Assembly (NCBI GenBank): GCA_964481175.1
Contig: CAYZSZ010000011.1
Coordinates: 1-28,048 of the forward strand
Direction: 5' to 3'
Length of the DNA stretch: 28,048 nucleotides
Origin: JAGOVB01 sp964481175
GTDB taxonomy: Bacteria > Patescibacteriota > Minisyncoccia > Phycocordibacterales > PALSA-1337
The translations under genes were made by a program, and so were the position numbers. The notes under the pieces are model-generated. The model saw only the letters and a list, made by a program, of their open reading frames with translations. It was not told the DNA's origin and made no database searches. Within the stretch, counting starts at the first letter, position 1, and the number at the start of each line of letters is the position of its first letter. Below are positions 13,442 through 20,779 of this stretch, in pieces.

Positions 13442-13969
13442 TTATTTAGCTATATTATATATGGTTGATCGAAATGTTGTACTCGCTGTGGCGTATGATC
13501 CCGTCGTCCAAATCACATCAACTATGAGCTCCGCTGACTCTTCTTCTGAATTTGCTTGGATATTTTGCACATACATAGTTCGATAAAAAGGAGTAGCAAA
13601 GGACCCACTAGCTGAGACATGGTTATATTTACCCGTCTGATCTTTGTATAGATTACATCGACCACCTGTAAATTTGAGACACTCAGGTCGTATTATATTT
13701 GTGGTGGTATCGACTGAGCATTTATTTTTAATCGTACACTCTCCGATTGTTTGTAGCCAACCTTCAGGTGCGCCGTCACTAATGTTGTTATCCTTTAGAT
13801 TTCGTGCGTACTCCATCGCATCCTGCGCCAAAAATGATGCGATCATCTGATCACGCGAAGCTACAGCAGCATTGAGCGCACGAAAAGATACCGTGAGCGG
13901 CCCAGAAATAGCGATCATGAGGACCGTGATTGCAACCAATGTTTCGACTATAGTAAATCCTTTTTTCAT
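13442..13969 (-). CDS. PilV/GspI-like minor pseudopilin
   Basis: 175 residues. Type III signal MKKG, then FTIVETLVAITVLMIAIS with Glu at mature position 5. The part after the helix (SFRALNAAVASRDQMIASFLAQDAMEYARNLKDN) is the typical PilV-like lead, where frequent AxDAxEYxRxLKDNN text is seen. Several cysteines (CTIKNKC, C.KFTGGRC) may form disulfides in the head. It sits between a PilW-like and a PilX-like gene with gaps of 1-3 bases. A minor pilin at the fibre tip is the likely role. Confidence 0.87.
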   Translation of the reverse strand: MKKGFTIVETLVAITVLMIAISGPLTVSFRALNAAVASRDQMIASFLAQDAMEYARNLKDNNISDGAPEGWLQTIGECTIKNKCSVDTTTNIIRPECLKFTGGRCNLYKDQTGKYNHVSASGSFATPFYRTMYVQNIQANSEEESAELIVDVIWTTGSYATASTTFRSTIYNIAK

Positions 13970-13972
13970 ATA

Positions 13973-14506
13973 TTAATCTTTTAGTCTTTGTGAGACTGTT
14001 GTCTGTACATCAAATGTTGTTTTTAAACGATCGATCGTACCCGCTTCACCTCCAATCTGAATAGTGACCCGTGGATAATCATCCGATGTGAGTGTAAAAC
14101 GCAATGTTTTTATATCGACGTTTGAAGCAGTTGCGTCCGCAAAGGCGTTTGATGGAATCGATGACGTCGTGCCGATTCCCTTTTGAATACTTCCCCTTCC
14201 ACTTGCGTTTTGAGCTATTTTGTATGAGTAGTACTGGTTTACTCCAGAGCTATTTACTCCAGCTAAAAATGTAATCTGACCAGGACCATTTAGCGTATAC
14301 TCTTTGCCAGTTCGTAGCTCTCTTGATATGGCTTCGAGTGTAAAGTTGACGTTGTTTACCGCATTTTTTACATTTTGAGCACGCTTGTTGACCTCGGTTA
14401 TTTTCAAAAAAGCACCCATAGCCACGACCATCACAATAGAAAAAATACCCAAAGAGACAACCATCTCGACCAGTGTAAACCCTTTTTTGTGTGTATGAAT
14501 GATCAT
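13973..14506 (-). CDS. PilW/GspJ-like minor pseudopilin
   Basis: 177 residues. Leader MIIHTHKKG, cleavage before FTLVEMVVSLGIFSIVMVVAM with Glu5. The helix continues through NKRAQNVKNAVNNVNFTLEAISRELRTGKEY, a common PilW/GspJ pattern. The rest is a beta-rich head (ITFLAGVNSSGVNQYYSYK). Its start overlaps the end of the previous pseudopilin gene by 4 bases (ATGA), so translation is coupled. Confidence 0.87.
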   Translation of the reverse strand: MIIHTHKKGFTLVEMVVSLGIFSIVMVVAMGAFLKITEVNKRAQNVKNAVNNVNFTLEAISRELRTGKEYTLNGPGQITFLAGVNSSGVNQYYSYKIAQNASGRGSIQKGIGTTSSIPSNAFADATASNVDIKTLRFTLTSDDYPRVTIQIGGEAGTIDRLKTTFDVQTTVSQRLKD

Positions 14507-15129
14507 AAATCTTCTATTGATATTTGGCCCGTTGAGCGCACTACGACTTTTTTCATTATTGTAGAATCCTCATTTGAAATACGAATTTCTAAATATTGAG
14601 CGTTTGGTACTGCCTGAGAATATATCATCGGCGCTGGACTTGGGCGTTTAAAAAGTACGCTTGCATCCTGTCTTACGGTACTTGCAGCAAATGTACCGAC
14701 ACCCCCTGCTACCTGCCCTGAGCTACAAGTACTGTTATGGCACAATTGCTTTATGTAGTTTCCTCTACCGATAACATATTTTCTAATAACAGTATCAGCT
14801 ACAGTGTAACGATTATCGTTGTTTGTATCAGCATACAAGATAAATGACTGATTATTTTTCACACCACCGGTGACTGTGTTTGCTCCATCAAAGTGAACGC
14901 CGTATGTCGTATTGAAATTTCCAGTAGAAGCAACGTCTGAGACGCTGACTCCGTAAGACTGCGCCTCTCGGATTGTGAGTGCGATATCGTATGCCAAATT
15001 GTTAACGAGCATGCTCTGACTAAAGCCTCCGTATTTTACTGCCACGAAACCTGTCATCAATACAAAGATCACAATACAGACGAGTAGCTCGACTAGTGTG
15101 AACCCTTTATTAAAAGAAGGACGTAACAT
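14503..15129 (-). CDS. FimT/GspH-like minor pseudopilin
   Basis: 208 residues from the ATG at 15129; a GTG at 15147 is the longer alternative, but the ATG gives the normal short leader MLRPSFNKG before FTLVELLVCIVIFVLMTGF. After the helix comes LAYDIALTIREAQSYGVSV, the classic GspH/FimT stretch. The gene overlaps the 3' end of the prepilin peptidase reading frame by 20 bases. It heads the four-gene minor-pilin series H-W-V-X, the order known from other type II/IV systems. Confidence 0.87.
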   Translation of the reverse strand: MLRPSFNKGFTLVELLVCIVIFVLMTGFVAVKYGGFSQSMLVNNLAYDIALTIREAQSYGVSVSDVASTGNFNTTYGVHFDGANTVTGGVKNNQSFILYADTNNDNRYTVADTVIRKYVIGRGNYIKQLCHNSTCSSGQVAGGVGTFAASTVRQDASVLFKRPSPAPMIYSQAVPNAQYLEIRISNEDSTIMKKVVVRSTGQISIEDL

Positions 15130-15580
15130 ATATGATATCGATACCACTGAACAACACGATGTACATGCCGAGGATGAGAAATGGTGCGAATGGTAATTCG
15201 AGTCTCTTTATTGTACCGCCTTTCCGATGCATAAACAATAAAACAATCCCCACCAGAGCGCCGATCCAAGATGCGATAAACAATGCAGAGATACCTTTGG
15301 TGACCCCGAGCAAAAGACCTATTCCCATTGCCAGTTTTGCATCACCTCCTCCCATCCACGTTTCTTTTGAGATGAGAACAATCAGCCAAAAAGGAATTGC
15401 GATCAAAATCCCTACAGCATTTCCACCTGTCACAAGCAATGTGATTGAAGCACACAAGATGAAAAGATACGACAAAATATCTGGAATGATTTTATGTTTA
15501 ATATCATAAATCAAAGCGACCACAAGAATGCAGGCAATGACGAGATGTATCCCAAGTAAAATAGGACTCGACGAAAACAA
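15110..15580 (-). CDS. pilD: Prepilin peptidase, C-terminal (catalytic) part after in-frame stop
   Basis: 156 residues if read from the TTG at 15580. It holds the A24 peptidase core: the first catalytic Asp in LIYDIKHKIIPD and the second in GGGDAKLAMGIG (the GxGD motif), with about five membrane segments. It is in exactly the same frame as the N-terminal part at 15638-15853. The 19 codons between the TAA and this TTG still read as peptidase sequence (TKYISIKILTGIHFVLLF, compare the usual YPxVExLTGxLFVLLF). So the two parts are one gene split by a single stop codon. Whether this half is made by re-initiation is unknown. Confidence 0.85.
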   Translation of the reverse strand: MFSSSPILLGIHLVIACILVVALIYDIKHKIIPDILSYLFILCASITLLVTGGNAVGILIAIPFWLIVLISKETWMGGGDAKLAMGIGLLLGVTKGISALFIASWIGALVGIVLLFMHRKGGTIKRLELPFAPFLILGMYIVLFSGIDIIYVTSFF

Positions 15581-15637
15581 ATTAAATAATAAAACAAAAT
15601 GAATTCCTGTTAGTATTTTAATCGAAATGTATTTGGT

Positions 15638-15853
15638 TTAAATAGTGCTCTTACACTTTATACACTTTGCACCATGAGCTAAATAACTGAGGACCGGAAT
15701 CAAATCAAACCAGGCTAGCGTATATCCACAAGAAAAACACTGCGACCGACCAGACAGACCGAACCCAGTGTTAAAGCGCAACGCGACCACATTGAGAAAA
15801 CTCCCAATGATAGTACCGAAAATAAATACTGGAAAAAATATGTACAAATCCAT
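15638..15853 (-). CDS. pilD: Prepilin peptidase, N-terminal zinc-binding part, ending at premature TAA
   Basis: 71 residues. First TM segment with GTIIGSFLNVVALRF, then the paired CxxC motifs (CFSCG and CIKCK) that bind zinc in the cytoplasmic loop of prepilin peptidases, with WFDLIPVLSYL between them. It stops at TAA (15640-15638) after KCKSTI, where relatives read on with S-x-x-YP. A TCA to TAA change, one base, would explain it. Joined across the stop, the protein would be 247 residues, a normal family length. The ATG directly follows the TAG of the GspG-like pilin gene. It is the only prepilin peptidase in the window. Confidence 0.85.
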   Translation of the reverse strand: MDLYIFFPVFIFGTIIGSFLNVVALRFNTGFGLSGRSQCFSCGYTLAWFDLIPVLSYLAHGAKCIKCKSTI

Positions 15854-16414
15854 CTATCGAGATCGAACAGCGTATAGGTAACTATCTGCAGTATCATTTG
15901 CATTGATAGTGCTAAATGTACCTGTGAGCGACCAACCTCTCCATCCTGAAGTACTTGCTGGGATGGTGCCGTCTATATCATCGTCTAGAGCCTTGTTGAG
16001 CTGCTCCAGTCGGGCAACAAGATAATAATCATCGTTTATACCCGCTGCATTGCTATGCACGATGTATCGATATGTATATGGATTTGTTCCTGAAGTATCA
16101 GTGATACCGCTTGGTGGCGTCGGAAGCTGATTCAAGAAGTTTGCCATGGTGACTCCAGTAGGACAACTAGAGCTCGTCGAATTTATATCGAGCACTCTAT
16201 CCGGTCCGGTACCACTTGGAGTTGCATTTGGGTACTGATTACATCGATCAAAGTATTGCTGGATAGCGAGCTGTAACTGTGCAATATCTGAAACTCTTTT
16301 TGCATCACGTGCTCTTGCACGAACAGTACCGAACTGAGTCAAAACCACAGCAGTCAGCACAGAAATAATAGCGACAACAACCAATAATTCAATGAGGGTA
16401 AATGCTTTTTTCAT
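15854..16414 (-). CDS. GspG/PilE-like pilin
   Basis: 186 residues from the ATG at 16414; the longer frame to 16468 would add 18 residues encoded across the terminator hairpin and the promoter. Leader MKKA, with Ala in place of the usual Gly before FTLIELLVVVAIISVLTAVVL. Then comes the GspG-like text RARARDAKRVSDIAQLQLAIQQYFDRCNQYP. The head carries a second cysteine (SSSCPTG) that could pair with the first. It has its own extended -10 promoter 8 bases upstream and opens the second pilus transcript, leading into pilD and the minor pilins. Confidence 0.9.
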   Translation of the reverse strand: MKKAFTLIELLVVVAIISVLTAVVLTQFGTVRARARDAKRVSDIAQLQLAIQQYFDRCNQYPNATPSGTGPDRVLDINSTSSSCPTGVTMANFLNQLPTPPSGITDTSGTNPYTYRYIVHSNAAGINDDYYLVARLEQLNKALDDDIDGTIPASTSGWRGWSLTGTFSTINANDTADSYLYAVRSR

Positions 16415-16422
16415 ATACACAA

Positions 16423-16431
16423 AGTATAGCA
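16423..16431 (-). promoter_or_regulatory. Extended -10 (TGCTATACT), near-leaderless promoter
   Basis: On the minus strand TGC then TATACT (16428-16423), ending 8 bases before the ATG at 16414. The transcript would start at or next to the start codon, and no Shine-Dalgarno is present. The promoter directly abuts the terminator of the upstream pilin operon. Confidence 0.6.
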
Positions 16432-16464
16432 TACAAAAAGCCCACCGAAGTGGGCTTTTTGTAT
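16431..16464 (-). terminator. Rho-independent terminator of the major-pilin operon
   Basis: A perfect 15-bp inverted repeat (16431-16445 with 16450-16464) around loop CGAA. It includes CCCAC/GTGGG flanked by runs of A and T, so it works in either direction. It follows the stop codon of the last major-type pilin on the minus strand by 15 bases. Confidence 0.9.
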
Positions 16465-16479
16465 ACATTTTATTAATTA

Positions 16480-16950
16480 TTATTCACAAGCCTCACCTAC
16501 AAATCCTAGATCACCAGAATTTGTTACTTCTTTTGCCATACCTAGACTATCTACACACCAGCTGATAGTAGGATCGCTCTTTAGAGGAACAGAGACTGCC
16601 CATGCTGCCGCTGAAGAGACACAGCTTGCTACCACACCTTGACCAGAAGCCTCTGCGGCTGCTGTATATTGTCCAACGATAGTTTCATCAGCAAACAAAG
16701 TACCAGCAGTAGCTGCACAGTCACCTACTGAAAACGCTGAACCGTATGTACCGTTCCCTTTTGTCTCGTCGTCAAAGTACACATCAGCCTGTGGTCGGAT
16801 ACCGGATAGGTTTTGTTTGATAGCTGCATCTGCTCCTTTTGTTCGTGCAGTGTTTAGTGATGCCAGTACCACAGAAGCGAGAATACCGATGATAGCGATC
16901 ACTACGAGTAGTTCGATCAATGTAAAGCCTTGTTTATGTGATATGGTCAT
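16480..16950 (-). CDS. Type IV pilin, third of a tandem set
   Basis: 156 residues. Leader MTISHKQG, cleavage before FTLIELLVVIAIIGILASVVLA with Glu5. Then NTARTKGADAAIKQNLSGIRPQADVYFDD matches its two upstream paralogues; the head differs more (FSVGDCAATAGTLFADE, AASC in relatives replaced by VASC). Cysteines in GDCA, ASCV, SWCV and EACE keep the four-Cys pattern of the set. It is the most diverged of the three copies, placed 5 bases after the previous pilin, and the transcript ends at the hairpin downstream. A structural pilin of the fibre is the likely role. Confidence 0.93.
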   Translation of the reverse strand: MTISHKQGFTLIELLVVIAIIGILASVVLASLNTARTKGADAAIKQNLSGIRPQADVYFDDETKGNGTYGSAFSVGDCAATAGTLFADETIVGQYTAAAEASGQGVVASCVSSAAAWAVSVPLKSDPTISWCVDSLGMAKEVTNSGDLGFVGEACE

Positions 16951-16955
16951 TCTGA

Positions 16956-17459
16956 TTATTTACAAGCTACACCGTTAAATCCACGATCAACACCTACTGG
17001 AGTCACCTGCTTTGCAATACCTCGTGAGTCTACACACCAGCTATTTGTTCCTACTGATTTTAGAGGAACAGAGACTGCCCATGCTCCTGCTGCACCCGCA
17101 GATGATACACAGCTTGCTGCTGTCATATCGTTACCGTTAGCAAGTACCTTTGCGGCCGCGGTCAACTGGTTCGCAACAGTTGCGTCAGCAAACAAAGTAC
17201 CAGCACCAGCAGAACCTCCTACAGCTGCTACAAGTGGACATGCTCCAACTGGCTGAGCTGTTCCATAGCTCCCAGCAGTATCGTAGAAGATCTCAGCCTG
17301 TGGTCGAATACCTGCCAAGTTTTGCTTGATAGCTGCATCTGCACCCTTGTTTCGAGCGGTGTTCAATGAAGCGAGCACAACTGATGATAGAAGACCAATG
17401 ATAGCGATAACTACGAGTAGTTCGATCAGAGTGAATCCTCTTTTAAGTGAATAAGTCAT
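16956..17459 (-). CDS. Type IV pilin, second of a tandem set
   Basis: 167 residues. Leader MTYSLKRG before FTLIELLVVIAIIGLLSSVVLA. Residues from the pilin helix through ATVANQ are encoded by 262 bases (17167-17428) identical to the next copy upstream (17689-17950). The C-terminal third then differs (LTAAAKVLANGNDMTAAS against ITAAAQSVAPANTMANAN), and the last 30 residues become similar again (WCVDSRGIAK, DRGFNGVACK). Four cysteines lie in GACPL, ASCVS, SWCVD and VACK. A single A/T-rich 21-base gap separates it from the upstream pilin, and I see no Shine-Dalgarno. Confidence 0.95.
   Translation of the reverse strand: MTYSLKRGFTLIELLVVIAIIGLLSSVVLASLNTARNKGADAAIKQNLAGIRPQAEIFYDTAGSYGTAQPVGACPLVAAVGGSAGAGTLFADATVANQLTAAAKVLANGNDMTAASCVSSAGAAGAWAVSVPLKSVGTNSWCVDSRGIAKQVTPVGVDRGFNGVACK
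17167..17428 (-). repeat. 262-bp identical block, pilin copy 2
   Basis: Compared by eye base by base with 17689-17950 (offset 522): no mismatch over 262 bases, while sequence on both sides differs at once. It covers the coding region for the N-terminal helix and first half of the head. Confidence 0.93.
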
Positions 17460-17480
17460 ACTAGATTATTTATATTAAGA

Positions 17481-17975
17481 CTATTTACAAGCTACACCGT
17501 TAAATCCACGATCGGTACCAGCTGGAGTTACTTCCTTTGCAATACCTCGTGAGTCTACACACCACAAGTTAGCATTAGACTTTAGAGGAGCTGACACTGC
17601 CCATGCACCTCCAGAACCTGCAGATGATACACAGTTTGCATTTGCCATTGTGTTAGCTGGAGCGACTGACTGAGCTGCAGCAGTAATTTGGTTCGCAACA
17701 GTTGCGTCAGCAAACAAAGTACCAGCACCAGCAGAACCTCCTACAGCTGCTACAAGTGGACATGCTCCAACTGGCTGAGCTGTTCCATAGCTCCCAGCAG
17801 TATCGTAGAAGATCTCAGCCTGTGGTCGAATACCTGCCAAGTTTTGCTTGATAGCTGCATCTGCACCCTTGTTTCGAGCGGTGTTCAATGAAGCGAGCAC
17901 AACTGATGATAGAAGACCAATGATAGCGATAACTACGAGTAGTTCGATCAATGTAAAACCTTTTTTGAAATTCAT
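17481..17975 (-). CDS. Type IV pilin, first of a tandem set (likely major pilin)
   Basis: 164 residues. Leader MNFKKG before FTLIELLVVIAIIGLLSSVVLA, then NTARNKGADAAIKQNLAGIRPQAE, a common CPR pilin lead. Ala/Gly-rich head with four cysteines (GACPL, ANCVS, LWCVD, VACK). It is the first of three tandem pilin genes and stands directly behind a TATAAT promoter with a leader of about 50 bases, so it should be the most strongly expressed. The major subunit role is inferred from this position. Confidence 0.95.
   Translation of the reverse strand: MNFKKGFTLIELLVVIAIIGLLSSVVLASLNTARNKGADAAIKQNLAGIRPQAEIFYDTAGSYGTAQPVGACPLVAAVGGSAGAGTLFADATVANQITAAAQSVAPANTMANANCVSSAGSGGAWAVSAPLKSNANLWCVDSRGIAKEVTPAGTDRGFNGVACK
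17689..17950 (-). repeat. 262-bp identical block, pilin copy 1
   Basis: Partner of 17167-17428; identical without gaps. Such identity next to diverged flanks suggests recent gene conversion, or an assembly artefact. Confidence 0.93.
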
Positions 17976-18030
17976 ATTTGAATAATAATTATTAATAAAA
18001 TGTAAGCATTAAGACTTACCTTTAAGGATA

Positions 18031-18066
18031 ATTATACCTTAGTAAACCACTTTACTGTGTGGATAA
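18031..18066 (-). promoter_or_regulatory. Pilin-operon promoter with overlapping DnaA-box-like site
   Basis: In the 91-base gap between pilC and the pilins the minus strand has a perfect TATAAT (18036-18031). No good -35 is seen; instead TTATCCACA, a perfect DnaA box, covers 18066-18058, where a -35 would partly lie, and a small inverted repeat GTAAA-GTGG-TTTAC follows it. A roughly 50-base A/T-rich leader runs to the ATG at 17975. Control by DnaA or another factor at this site is a guess. Confidence 0.55.
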
Positions 18067-19278
18067 CTATTGGGCAGCAGAGAGATTGTATATAGGAACT
18101 AGCACTGAAGCGAGGAGGATAGCTACACCGAGACCTAGCATCACGATCATCAACGGTTCGATCAGGTCGACAAGCGCATCGACAGCATTTCTAACTTCAC
18201 GAGAATAGAAGTTTGCTAGCGTCTTTAGGATGTTTCCCAACTCTCCTGTTTCTTCTCCCACTTTCATCATTTGAATCATGATTTTTGGGATGATATCTGG
18301 GTGTCCACCCAATGCCTCAGAGACTGGCTTACCTGCTTTTACGGCCTCAACAGCTGCAGCAAGGATTTTCTTATAAATTGTATTATCAATAACGCTCGAA
18401 GTGAGCTCGATTGCGCGCACCATTGATATACCTGACATCAACATTGTATTCATGTTATCTGCCAATCGAGACAGGTACAATTTTTTATACAAACTACTGA
18501 GATACGGCACAGCGAGCTTGAAACGATCAAAGAGATCTCTTCCTGCTGGTGTTTGTACATATCGGAAACCTAGAAAACCTATAACAACGATACCTCCTGC
18601 TGCAAAAAAGCCGTAACGTACTAGGAAATCGCTAATACCCATAACGATCTTTGTATATATAGGTAGCTCCTGTCCTGAATCTTTTAAAATCCCGCTGATT
18701 TTAGGAATAACGACGGTAAACATGACCACCATCACTGAAACGAATGTGAATACTACGAATGCTGGGTACACGAGAGCTCCCTTTGCTTTGGTAATAAGTT
18801 CGTATGTTCGATCGAGATAGTCAGCGAGGAAGTTAAATGTCTCATCTAGTTTTCCTGATTCTTCACCTGCTTTAACCATGCTGATATAAAAATCAGAAAA
18901 AACTTCTTTATGCTTTTCTAGTGCTGCAGAAATAGAGCTACCGCCCTGAATATCGTCAGCGATGATGATAAGTTTTTTGCGAAGGACCTTATTATCAGCT
19001 TCTTCACCGAGCAATCGGAATATTCGAAGTGCGGAGACTTGAGCCTGGAACAAGGTTGCCATCTGTCGTGAAAGAATCACGATGTCTTTGTTTGAAACTC
19101 GATCGAGAAATGAGATGTTTATATTCAAAACTCCGCCTTTTTCGCCGACTGGGACGATTTTGCTCACGACAAATCCTCGGCGCTGCAATGATGCAAGCGC
19201 AATGTCCATATTCAATGCGTCGATTGAACCTTGTTTCTGTTGCCCTTGTTGATCTACAGCTGAGTAATTAAATAACAT
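18067..19278 (-). CDS. pilC: Type IV pilus inner-membrane platform protein
   Basis: 403 residues, the normal length for the GspF/PilC family. This polytopic protein sits on the PilB/PilT motors and passes their rotation to the growing fibre. Two homologous cytoplasmic GspF domains are visible (about 70-195 and 270-395), each with the GEExGxL-type motif (KAGEESGKLDETF and KVGEETGELGNIL). Membrane segments follow each domain, with a third near 222-240. The start is 3 bases after the pilT stop. It has no Shine-Dalgarno, so coupling to pilT translation is likely. Confidence 0.97.
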   Translation of the reverse strand: MLFNYSAVDQQGQQKQGSIDALNMDIALASLQRRGFVVSKIVPVGEKGGVLNINISFLDRVSNKDIVILSRQMATLFQAQVSALRIFRLLGEEADNKVLRKKLIIIADDIQGGSSISAALEKHKEVFSDFYISMVKAGEESGKLDETFNFLADYLDRTYELITKAKGALVYPAFVVFTFVSVMVVMFTVVIPKISGILKDSGQELPIYTKIVMGISDFLVRYGFFAAGGIVVIGFLGFRYVQTPAGRDLFDRFKLAVPYLSSLYKKLYLSRLADNMNTMLMSGISMVRAIELTSSVIDNTIYKKILAAAVEAVKAGKPVSEALGGHPDIIPKIMIQMMKVGEETGELGNILKTLANFYSREVRNAVDALVDLIEPLMIVMLGLGVAILLASVLVPIYNLSAAQ

Positions 19279-19281
19279 ATA

Positions 19282-20343
19282 TTATATGAGTCGTTCGAGA
19301 CCTTTTGGATTAAGCGAATACTGATACGCACTCTCGACACTGATCTGTCCTGAGCGTACGAGCTCGACCAAGCACCGGTTCATGTCTACCATACCTTCCT
19401 GTGAGCCAGTTTCGATAACCGTATTTATTTCGTGGACTCTTTTTTCACGAATGAGGTTTGCTACTGCTGAGTTTGCAATCAAAAGCTCATATGCTGGCAC
19501 GCGTCCTCCAGATACTCGTGGGATCAAGCGTTGAGAAAATATACCCGTCAAACTACCCGCAAGCTGCATTCGGATTTGGTCCTGTTGTCCAGGTGGAAAT
19601 GAGTCGATGATACGGTTGATCGTCTGAGCCGCATTGTTTGTATGCAAGGTAGAAAAGATCAAGTGACCGGTTTCAGCAGCAGTTACTGCTGTAGCGATCG
19701 TGTCGATATCGCGCATTTCTCCGATGAGTGCAACGTTTACATCTTGTCGAAGCATGTTTACGAGTCCAGCATGGAAACTAACGGTGTCTACACGAACCTC
19801 ACGTTGATCGATAATAGACTTTTTTGATTCGTATACATACTCGATCGGGTCTTCGATGGTTACGATATGTTCCGCTCGTGTTTGATTGATCATTTCAACC
19901 ATAGAAGCGAGCGTGGTTGACTTTCCCTGACCGATCGGCCCCACCACCATAAAGAATCCCTGCTTCTTTCGAGTAAAAGTCTCAAGGATGGTTGGTAGAT
20001 TGAGATCAGCGAATGTGGGAATCTTTTTTGGGATCAGTCGAAGTGCAATCGAGATCTCTTCTTGGCGGCTAAATGCATTTCCACGAAAACGTGCGAGGTT
20101 TGTGAGGCTGTATGAAAAGTCTACTTCCTTTTCTTTATCAAATATTTCCTTGTTTGCTGGAGTGACAAGCTCTTTTACAAATCCCTCCATATCAATCTTG
20201 GTGAGTTGTGACTTTTTGATGAGGGGGATGAGCGCTCCATTTACACGGACGATCGGATGGCGACCCTGAGCAAGGTGCAAATCAGAAGCTCCTTCTTTGA
20301 GAACAAGTGACACTAACTCTTCTAATTCTTTTTTATAGTCCAT
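19282..20343 (-). CDS. pilT: Type IV pilus retraction ATPase
   Basis: 353 residues, a hexameric ATPase that depolymerises the pilus (twitching, DNA uptake). N-terminal PAS-like domain (ASDLHLAQGRHPIVRVNG), Walker A GPIGQGKST at 135-143, Asp box TIEDPIEYV, Walker B VALIGEMRD (about 204-212), His box GHLIFSTLHT (about 226-235). The PilT hallmark AIRNLIRE appears as AVANLIRE (293-300), which separates it from PilB. Two small departures: Walker A has Ile and Gln where GPTGSGKS is usual, and DPDVILVGE reads DVNVALIGE. Neither removes a catalytic residue. It sits one base after the response regulator gene. Confidence 0.95.
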   Translation of the reverse strand: MDYKKELEELVSLVLKEGASDLHLAQGRHPIVRVNGALIPLIKKSQLTKIDMEGFVKELVTPANKEIFDKEKEVDFSYSLTNLARFRGNAFSRQEEISIALRLIPKKIPTFADLNLPTILETFTRKKQGFFMVVGPIGQGKSTTLASMVEMINQTRAEHIVTIEDPIEYVYESKKSIIDQREVRVDTVSFHAGLVNMLRQDVNVALIGEMRDIDTIATAVTAAETGHLIFSTLHTNNAAQTINRIIDSFPPGQQDQIRMQLAGSLTGIFSQRLIPRVSGGRVPAYELLIANSAVANLIREKRVHEINTVIETGSQEGMVDMNRCLVELVRSGQISVESAYQYSLNPKGLERLI

Positions 20344-20344
20344 G

Positions 20345-20737
20345 TTATTTTTTTGAAGCTTTTACTCGCTTATAAATCTCATCGACGTGGGACAGTACTT
20401 CCGAAGGAATCGTCGCAGCTTTTGTGATGTATCCATCGACACTATATTTTTGAGCTCGTTCGATGTCTTGAGGTGCACTCTGATTTGTAAGCATGATGAT
20501 CACAGCGTTCGGGATGAGCTTTTCTTTGCGGATGAGACCGAGGAGCTCTATACCATCCATGCCTGGCATCACTACGTCGAGCAATAAAATATCTGGAGTA
20601 AAACCTTCGCGCAATCGTTTGATTGCATCGTCTGGACTGGTGCTCACTTTTACATCGTATCCACTCTTTGAGAATTTGAGTGAATACATATCAAGCAAGA
20701 ATGTATCGTCGTCTACAAAAAATACGGTAGGATTCAT
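20345..20737 (-). CDS. Single-domain response regulator (CheY/PilG-like)
   Basis: 130 residues from the ATG at 20737. It is a bare receiver domain: acidic pair D9/D10, phospho-acceptor D54 in LLLDVVMPGMDG, T84 in IIMLTNQ, K106 in DGYITKAA. There is no output domain, so it must act by protein contact. Its place between pilB and pilT suggests it adjusts the pilus motors, as PilG/PilH do in Pseudomonas; that is inference. The longer frame to 20788 runs back into pilB and lacks a better start. A promoter with its -10 six bases before the ATG implies a leaderless mRNA. No histidine kinase is in the window. Confidence 0.92.
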   Translation of the reverse strand: MNPTVFFVDDDTFLLDMYSLKFSKSGYDVKVSTSPDDAIKRLREGFTPDILLLDVVMPGMDGIELLGLIRKEKLIPNAVIIMLTNQSAPQDIERAQKYSVDGYITKAATIPSEVLSHVDEIYKRVKASKK

Positions 20738-20743
20738 GGGTAT

Positions 20744-20779
20744 ATTATATAGTATACTAGAGACGAGTAACCTCCTCAA
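20744..20779 (-). promoter_or_regulatory. Internal promoter before the response regulator
   Basis: The minus strand has TTGAGG (20779-20774), a 17-base spacer and TATACT (20756-20751), with a second hexamer TATAAT at 20749-20744 ending 6 bases before the ATG. The -35 lies inside the 3' end of pilB. Either hexamer would start RNA within about 7 bases of the ATG. Confidence 0.6.

Noticed and set aside
15638..15640. TAA in pilD as evidence for a reassigned stop codon
   Set aside because: TAA is used as the normal terminator of many intact genes here (gatA, the 12955 pseudopilin, the response regulator, the pilins), so a genome-wide TAA reassignment is not tenable. Known CPR recoding concerns UGA.
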